From: an uncultured Ardenticatenia bacterium | Lineage (GTDB): Bacteria > Chloroflexota > Anaerolineae > Promineifilales > Promineifilaceae | Assembly: GCA_937858165.1 (NCBI GenBank) | Contig: CALLZA010000723.1 | Span: 1-8,740 of the forward strand | Direction of reading: 5' to 3' | Length of the DNA stretch: 8,740 nt | Shown: in pieces, positions 6,146 to 8,740 of the stretch | Position numbering within the stretch: the first letter of the stretch is position 1 | Layout: every line of letters starts with the position of its first letter | Translations under genes and position numbers: made by a program | The notes under the pieces: model-generated | What the model saw: the letters and a program-made list of their open reading frames with translations, nothing else | What the model was told of the DNA's origin: nothing | Databases searched by the model: none

Positions 6146-6959
6146 GGCGGGGCACTCGCTTGACTTCAGCCACCGCCTCGCGGATGGCATCGGGCGGCGG
6201 CAGGGCGGTGCGCGGGGGCCGCTTCAGGATACGGCGCACGATCGACTCGGCCAGCGTGTCGGCCGAGACGGTGCGCTCGCGCACCTCCTCGACAAACTCC
6301 GTCGCCAGGCCCACGCTCTGCTCCTGTACCAGGTCGGATAGCTGCTGGTTCTGCGACAGGTGGCCGATGAAGTCATCGACCGCCTCCAGATACGCCTGCC
6401 GGGCCACCAGGCGAGCTGTCGGTTCGTTGGCCCGGCCCAGCTCCACCCAGGCGTTCACCCGCGTCTGGCCGCGGTCGACCAAACGGCCGAACGCGCGGTC
6501 GAACGGGCCGACGACGCGCCGGGTCAGGCGGCTGCGCGCCAGCGGCGCGACGGCGCTACCAGTGGTGCGGAGGAACACATCCGACGCCTCGGCCCACCTG
6601 ACCGCCCGCTGCCGCAGCCCGTCGGCTGCCGCCAGCGACGCGCCGAACAGCATATAGCGCACGACATCGGCCGTGCTGTTCACCGCGCCGGGGCCGGGTG
6701 GGCCGTCGTCACTGGCCCGCAACGCCGCCTCCAGCCGTTCCAGCCGTCGGGCCAGCTCGGCCGTGCCCTCGACCGCTCCACCTAGCAGCGTCTTGACGAC
6801 GGCCAGATAGGCGTCAAATTCGGGGTCGGCCGAAGGGGGTGTGGCCCCGGACGGAGCCGACAGGGCACTCCCGATCGGCGCGGCAGCGCGCACCGGATCG
6901 GGTTGGACGACGGACCCTTCGACAATGATCGGGGCTATGGTTGGTCGTGTGTCGTTCAT
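6135..6959 (-). CDS. conserved helical protein of unknown function, RDD-linked
   Basis: I cannot give this 274-residue protein a function. Residues 1-46 are rich in Pro, Ala and Ser and probably disordered. Residues 47-82 form an amphipathic, likely coiled-coil helix (FDAYLAVVKTLLGGAVEGTAELARRLERLEAAL), followed by a DDGPPGPG break. Residues 95-245 are almost all predicted helix, with no clear membrane span or catalytic motif. The best conserved-looking part is about 187-250: EAVDDFIGHLSQNQQLSDLV, then a VEEVRERTVSADTLAESIVRRILKRPPR segment, which resembles uncharacterised actinobacterial and Chloroflexota proteins found with RDD genes. It is the first gene of the pair, and its last codons (...HED, stop) overlap the RDD start by 11 bases, so the two are probably co-expressed and may interact at the membrane. 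The start at 6959 is the first ATG after a TATACT box. It is a real gene by its codon use, overlap and conserved C-terminal pattern. Confidence 0.75.
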   Translation of the reverse strand: MNDTRPTIAPIIVEGSVVQPDPVRAAAPIGSALSAPSGATPPSADPEFDAYLAVVKTLLGGAVEGTAELARRLERLEAALRASDDGPPGPGAVNSTADVVRYMLFGASLAAADGLRQRAVRWAEASDVFLRTTGSAVAPLARSRLTRRVVGPFDRAFGRLVDRGQTRVNAWVELGRANEPTARLVARQAYLEAVDDFIGHLSQNQQLSDLVQEQSVGLATEFVEEVRERTVSADTLAESIVRRILKRPPRTALPPPDAIREAVAEVKRVPRHED

Positions 6960-6965
6960 CGTTCC

Positions 6966-6971
6966 AGTATA
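6966..6971 (-). promoter_or_regulatory. possible -10 box very close to the helical-protein start
   Basis: TATACT on the minus strand (5 of 6 for a -10 box) lies six bases before the ATG at 6959, so transcription could start at or next to the A of the start codon and give a leaderless mRNA. No good -35 box is visible at the normal distance (best 3 of 6 at 18 bases), and no strong Shine-Dalgarno is present either. This is a weak call that rests on position. Confidence 0.25.
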
Positions 6972-7121
6972 CGAGATAATCGCCTTGTCTGCGAGACCTC
7001 CGGCTGGGAAGAGTAGCCCGCTGATAACGCAGAGTTCACGAATGGTCGCGGATCAGAACCACGGATTCTGGCCGCGTGAATCAGCGTCGTCAGCGTCATC
7101 TGCGTGCCATTCCGGCGGCTC

Positions 7122-7151
7122 TTCGCTTGTGCGCGACCAAACTGCTAAAAT
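7122..7151 (+). promoter_or_regulatory. possible promoter giving a leaderless argS mRNA
   Basis: TAAAAT (7146-7151, 5 of 6 for a -10 box) is preceded at 18 bases by TTCGCT (7122-7127, 3 of 6 for a -35 box). The expected transcription start falls at about 7158-7160, the argS ATG itself. There is no Shine-Dalgarno before that ATG, which agrees with a leaderless message. The -35 match is poor, so this stays tentative. Confidence 0.33.
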
Positions 7152-7159
7152 GGTCACTT

Positions 7160-8679
7160 ATGCTCCATCATCACGAACTTGCCGCCGCCGTCCGCGACGC
7201 GCTGCTGGCCGCGCAGGCCGACGGCGCGCTGCCCCCTTTTGACCTGCCCGAAGTCACCGTCGAGCGCCCGCGCGAGACAAGCCGCGGCGACTACGCCACG
7301 GCCGTGGCCCTGCAACTGGCCCGCCCGGCGCGCCTGGCCCCGCTAAAGATCGCTCAGGCCATCGCCGACCACCTGCCGCCGCTCGACTATCTGGGCGAGG
7401 TGAGTGTCGCGCCGCCCGGGTTCGTCAACTTTCGTCTGGCCGACGCCTGGCTCCAGAGCTTGCCCGAACGCATTCTGGCCGATCCGTCCGGCTTCGGTCG
7501 CGTTGAGCATGGCGCCGGCCGCAAAGCCCAGGTCGAGTGCGTCAGCGCCAACCCCACCGGGCCGATCACCCTCGGCCGCACCCGCGGCGGCGTCATCGGC
7601 GACACGCTCCACCGCGCCCTGGAGAGCGCCGGCTACGACGTGACGCTGGAGTACTACTACAACGACGCCGGGCGACAGATCACCCTGCTGGGCGAGTCGA
7701 TCAAAGTGCGCTACTTGCAGCAGCTCGGCCGCGCCGCCGAACTGAGCGACGAGCACTATCAGGGCGACTACATCACCGACCTGGCCCGCGAGTTGCTGGC
7801 CGAACATGGCGAGGCGCTGGTCGATATGCCCACCGACACCTTCGCCGTCTACGCCCGCGACCGCATCAGCGCCCAGCAGAAAGCCACCCTGGCCCGCATC
7901 GGTATCGTCTTCGACAACTACTTCCGCGAGGAGAGCCTCTACGAGACGGGCAAAGTGTGGGAAACGCTTGAGGCGTTGCGGCAGCGCGGTTACGTCTACG
8001 AGAAAGACGGCGCGCAGTGGTTCCGCTCCACTGAGTTCGGCGACGACAAGGATCGCGTCGTTGTCAAGGCCGGCGGCGAGCCAACCTATCGCCTGCCCGA
8101 CATGGCCTACCACTGGGACAAGGCCCAGCGCGGCTTCGACCTGGTCGTCGACATCTTCGGCCCTGACCACCACGCCACGGCCCCCCAGGTACTCATGGGC
8201 GTGCGCGCCCTGGGCTATAGCTCCGACTTCGTCCATACCCTGTTGCACCAGATCGTCACCCTGGTCCGTGGCGGCGGCGCAGTGAAGATGAGCACGCGGC
8301 GTGGCCTCTACGTCACCCTCGACGAACTGGTTGACGAGGTCGGCGCCGATGCCATTCGCTACTTCATGATCTCCCGTTCGGCCAACAGCCCGGTTGAGTT
8401 CGACCTCGACCTGGCCATGGAGCGGTCGGACAAGAACCCCGTCTACTACATCCAGAACGCCCACGTGCGCTGCGCCGGCATCTTCCGCAAGTGGGCCGAG
8501 GCGGGGTTGCCGGCCGACGCCGACCGCGACGTCGACCTGAGCCTATTGACCCACGAACGCGAGCTGGCCTTTTTGCGCAAGGCGCTGGAACTGGGCGACG
8601 TGCTGGAGACGGTGGCGACGCTCTATGAACCCCACCGGCTGGCCTTCTACGCCCACGACCTGGCCGCGGTTTTCCACCC
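7160..8679 (+). CDS. argS: arginyl-tRNA synthetase, 3'-truncated by adapter
   Basis: ArgRS charges tRNA-Arg with arginine in the cytoplasm. About 506 residues are visible; family members have about 550-600. The N-terminal tRNA-binding add-on domain occupies about 1-95 (TSRGDYATAVALQLA, then PPGFVNFRL). The class I catalytic domain follows, with VECVSANPTGP (125-135), GDTLHRALESAGYDV and EYYYNDAGRQ. FGPDHHA lies at 333-339 and KMSTR, the KMSKS-type loop, at 376-380. After that come DAIRYFMISRSANSPVEFDLDLA and NPVYYIQNAHVR, then the start of the anticodon-binding helices (LLTHERELAFLRKAL). The HIGH signature, usually H-[VI]-G-H after PTGPL, reads TLGR (137-140). The ATG at 7160 is preferred to the one at 7076 because the protein then begins at the normal N-terminus and the extra residues look non-coding. 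Bases 8681-8692 appear to add Arg-Leu-Leu-stop, but these are adapter, so the real end of the gene is missing. Confidence 0.96.
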
Positions 8680-8740
8680 CCGTCTCTTATAACCATCCCC
8701 CAGCCCACCAAGACCCACTCGCACTCGCATTCCGGCTTCT
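8680..8740 (+). other. error-rich Illumina Nextera Read 2 / P7 adapter
   Basis: The tail aligns, with substitutions and small indels, to the reverse complement of the Nextera Read 2 adapter. GTCTCTTATA (8682-8691) is exact mosaic-end sequence, AGCCCAC (8702-8708) and AGAC (8711-8714) fit the Read 2 part, about eight bases (8715-8722) stand at the i7 index position, and ACTCGCATTCCGGCTTCT (8723-8740) is a degraded copy of the P7 oligonucleotide. The pieces come in the right order and at the right spacing, so chance is very unlikely. Genomic sequence stops at about 8679. Confidence 0.94.

Larger units (their letters stand above)
6960..7159. other. divergent intergenic region with small repeats
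   Basis: The 200 bases between the minus-strand helical-protein gene and argS contain no supportable gene or tRNA. Bases 7047-7076 can form an imperfect hairpin: CGCGG (7047-7051) with CCGCG (7072-7076), and inside it CAGAA (7054-7058) with TTCTG (7066-7070), around a 7-base loop. A direct repeat TCAGCGTCG / TCAGCGTCA lies at 7081-7089 and 7090-7098. The middle (about 7020-7110) reads like the dispersed ACCACGGATT...CAGCGTCATCTGCGT type of intergenic sequence I associate with several high-GC environmental phyla. Candidate promoter boxes occur at each edge. Confidence 0.5.

Noticed and set aside
7343..8464. A 373-codon minus-strand open frame inside argS.
   Set aside because: Val/Gly/Ala/Asp-rich shadow of the argS reading frame; the plus strand encodes recognisable ArgRS throughout.
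8650..8692. Natural C-terminal truncation of ArgRS or a split anticodon-binding domain.
   Set aside because: The stop codon lies in adapter sequence, so nothing can be said about the true end of the gene.

Overview
The window is a bacterial contig of about 8.46 kb (roughly 223-8679) flanked by sequencing-library adapter. At the left, 153-222 is an exact Illumina Nextera P5 / i5-index / Read 1 transposon-end adapter, preceded by a poly-T run and about 140 bases of AT-rich noise. At the right, 8680-8740 is an error-rich copy of the Nextera Read 2 / P7 adapter. Neither end is biological, and both terminal genes are cut by them.

The insert is GC-rich with C-ending codons. The genes suggest a high-GC member of the Chloroflexota (Anaerolineae-like): an Actinobacteria/Chloroflexota-type helical hypothetical protein next to an RDD protein, an MscS channel with a periplasmic N-terminal domain, and heptamer tandem repeats between genes. 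No rRNA, tRNA or marker long enough to settle the phylum is present, so this is a judgement from protein style.

Layout: (1) 223-482, + strand, C-terminal fragment of a YdeI/OmpD-associated family protein, ending in a strong hairpin; (2) 619-2250, + strand, MscS-family mechanosensitive channel behind a good sigma70-like promoter; (3) 2335-3954, + strand, GH13 alpha-glucosidase of the oligo-1,6-glucosidase type, separated from the channel by 84 bases with two sets of 7-bp tandem repeats; (4) 3995-5410, - strand, wax ester synthase/diacylglycerol acyltransferase (WS/DGAT), convergent with the glucosidase and with its own promoter; (5) 5495-6145 and 6135-6959, - strand, an overlapping pair: a helical protein of unknown function followed by an RDD-family membrane protein; (6) a 200-base divergent intergenic region with small repeats; (7) 7160-8679, + strand, argS without its 3' end, in which the usual HIGH signature reads TLGR.

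The genes look like ordinary housekeeping and accessory functions: osmotic safety valve, cytoplasmic oligosaccharide hydrolysis, neutral lipid synthesis, a small membrane-protein operon and tRNA charging. Only the RDD/helical pair forms a plausible functional unit. I see no CRISPR array, insertion sequence, phage gene, toxin-antitoxin pair or defence system, and no convincing undescribed system. The points most worth checking are the adapter ends, the altered ArgRS signature, the heptamer and hairpin repeats, and the RDD-linked hypothetical protein.
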